The notes under the pieces: model-generated
The model's database searches: none
What the model saw: the letters and a program-made list of their open reading frames with translations, nothing else
Told to the model about the DNA's origin: nothing
Shown: piece by piece, positions 62,601-64,000 of the stretch
Numbering within the stretch: the first letter of the stretch is position 1
How the letters are laid out: each line of letters begins with the position of its first letter
Program-made: the position numbers and the translations under genes
Assembly (NCBI GenBank): GCA_900239685.1
Contig: OENT01000632.1
Location: 26,762-90,761 of the forward strand
Direction of reading: 5' to 3'
DNA from: Rotaria macrura
Taxonomy: Eukaryota > Rotifera > Eurotatoria > Philodinida > Philodinidae
Length of the DNA: 64,000 nt

Positions 62601-63619
62601 GCTTATGCAGGATATGAGACTAAGTGTTGATTCAAATCTATACGCATCTTTTAATGGTAAGAATGAAGCCCAATGTGGAATCTGCAGGTACCTTTTTACT
62701 TGGATTCCATTAAAACCCCTATTTAACCATTTCTGGTCGGTTGGTACATCGTATATACCACACCCTGGTTTTTGAATAGTGAAATACATTATGGTTTGAC
62801 GACTGGAAATACTTGTGTATACACTAAGATAGGTTTTTGCAGCTGCTTTCGAGACTATCATACTTTTAAGCATATTAATCAACTTGAATGAAAAACAGAA
62901 TCAACTGATTCTTGAAATCTTGTTTTCTGTTTTTCTCCAAAAATTAATCCCACCCTGAAAGAGTAAAGTAAAGATTCTATCTAGCAAATAGAATTCAGAT
63001 GCAAGCCCTAATATGAAGCCAAAACGGTTTTCACTGTAATGATCATGAAAACTGTCTACTCAAAATTGATTGGTATCAGTCAAATCATATCTGTATGAAT
63101 GGTAGACTCATGATGATTTATGATGGGATGAAGTAATGTGATAACTCGTTTCGTCTTGAACATATTCCAATCAATTTCGAAAACAAGTATTCATGATGAG
63201 TACTAAAAAACATTTCATATGCACAGCGCTCGTGTAGCTGTTGAGAAATGGGAGGCTCGATGGTATAAAAACGTGGACAATTTATTTTGCTACGTGCCAA
63301 GTGGCTTTCTACGAGTAACTATTACGATTTAGTCCTGAATAAGGTTGACGTCCGTAAACGAAACACGAAGGTCCCATAGAACTTTCATGACTCGATGAGA
63401 AAATGTATGACCTGTCGTGCATCGTGTGGAAGTCTGTATGCTTACCTTCAGAAGAAATGCAAAGAATGATATGGATTTGCGTTTGGTTCACCTGAAATGA
63501 TGACTAGAAAGTAAAACTGACAAACCGATTTTCCTCCGTCGGCAAAAATCGCCAGAATCTTCGCTTCGCCCATTGTACGACTATTTAGTCAAATGAAAAG
63601 ATAAAAGTGGTCTCGAATT
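62601..63619. other. Region without recognisable gene
   Basis: A 99-codon minus-strand frame at 62583-62882 and shorter ones have no recognisable motif. Otherwise unremarkable. Confidence 0.4.
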
Positions 63620-63980
63620 CAAGCTGCCGGCTTCTTTTTAACACCCCAGGTCGAAGATGTACGGCGGGAACCGGCCGGATCCAGTGTTACTCCCACGACT
63701 TCCGGAAGTGGGTTTCCGAAATCGGTTCCGGCTTCCGGTTCCGGCTTACTTCCCACCAGTCCGGCCACCGGAGCATATCCACGAATACAGTTCCCGTTTC
63801 CCACACGGGATCCGTCAACGGAAAACACCGTTTCCCTGACCGGCCGGAAAACGGTAAAAATCCGACCGTTTCCAAATCGGATACTGGTAACGGATAAAAC
63901 AAATTTCCCGTCGGGATAGGACACGACCCAGATCCGACCGTTTCCCCTCAGTTCACGAAACCACATCTGACCGTTTCCCG
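63620..63980. repeat. GC-rich CCGTTTCC/GGAAACGG repeat at window end
   Basis: Sharp switch to G+C-rich sequence made of ttccgg, ccgtttcc, ggaaacgg and gaccgtttccc words on both strands. Long open frames occur in four frames at once, a sign of composition rather than coding. It shares the GGAAACC/GGTTTCC core with the clusters at 52490 and 54770. It may continue beyond the window. Confidence 0.55.
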
Positions 63981-64000
63981 AACAGCTCTACAAACTTTTA

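Noticed and set aside
63619-63966. Overlapping long reading frames at the window end
   Set aside because: Open in several frames and both strands within a GC-rich repeat; composition rather than a gene.

Overview
The window is eukaryotic nuclear DNA, AT-rich outside a few genes, with compact multi-exon genes whose small introns are about 45-80 bp with GT..AG ends. Gene content points to a bdelloid rotifer (Rotaria/Adineta-like). The clues are a single-exon rhodopsin-type GPCR of the kind expanded in bdelloids, an R-S-E ADP-ribosyltransferase next to MORN repeats, NLRC3/RNH1-like leucine-rich repeat exons, an intronless bacterial-type sulfotransferase, and many short inverted-repeat elements. 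This assignment is inference from gene families; there is no species marker.

Layout. The left third (2.3-21.5 kb) is a dense housekeeping block: NDUFB4 (minus) head-to-head with SERP1/RAMP4 (plus), then VTI1B (7 exons), then a complete Son of sevenless Ras exchange factor (22 exons, predicted 1089 aa). Two introns in this block carry large inverted-repeat insertions. VTI1B intron 6 holds a 2.3 kb palindrome interrupted by the only assembly gap. SOS intron 13 holds a 1.1 kb element with roughly 200 bp terminal repeats.

The middle (22-50 kb) is gene-poor. It holds a terminal exon of an unidentified minus-strand gene, a two-domain CSalphabeta defensin-like secreted peptide with its own TATA box, the GPCR, a decayed voltage-gated sodium channel N-terminus, and the sulfotransferase. 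Several MITE-like elements occur here, two with hAT-type 8 bp target duplications, along with a tandemly repeated block at 49-50.4 kb.

The right part (50-64 kb) looks accessory. It holds a flavin polyamine-oxidase-like gene broken by two in-frame stops, an unrecognised repeat-containing coding stretch between two GGAAACC-rich clusters, a tandem pair of exon/intron-like 82 bp units, the ADP-ribosyltransferase, a MORN-repeat gene, and two LRR exons. It ends in a GC-rich repeat.

Functionally the conserved genes are unrelated housekeeping functions (complex I, ER translocon, Golgi/endosome SNARE, Ras signalling). No operon-like system was found. The most notable items are the palindromic intron insertion, the tandem defensin, the sodium channel pseudogene, the doubly interrupted amine oxidase, and the tandem 82 bp exon/intron units.
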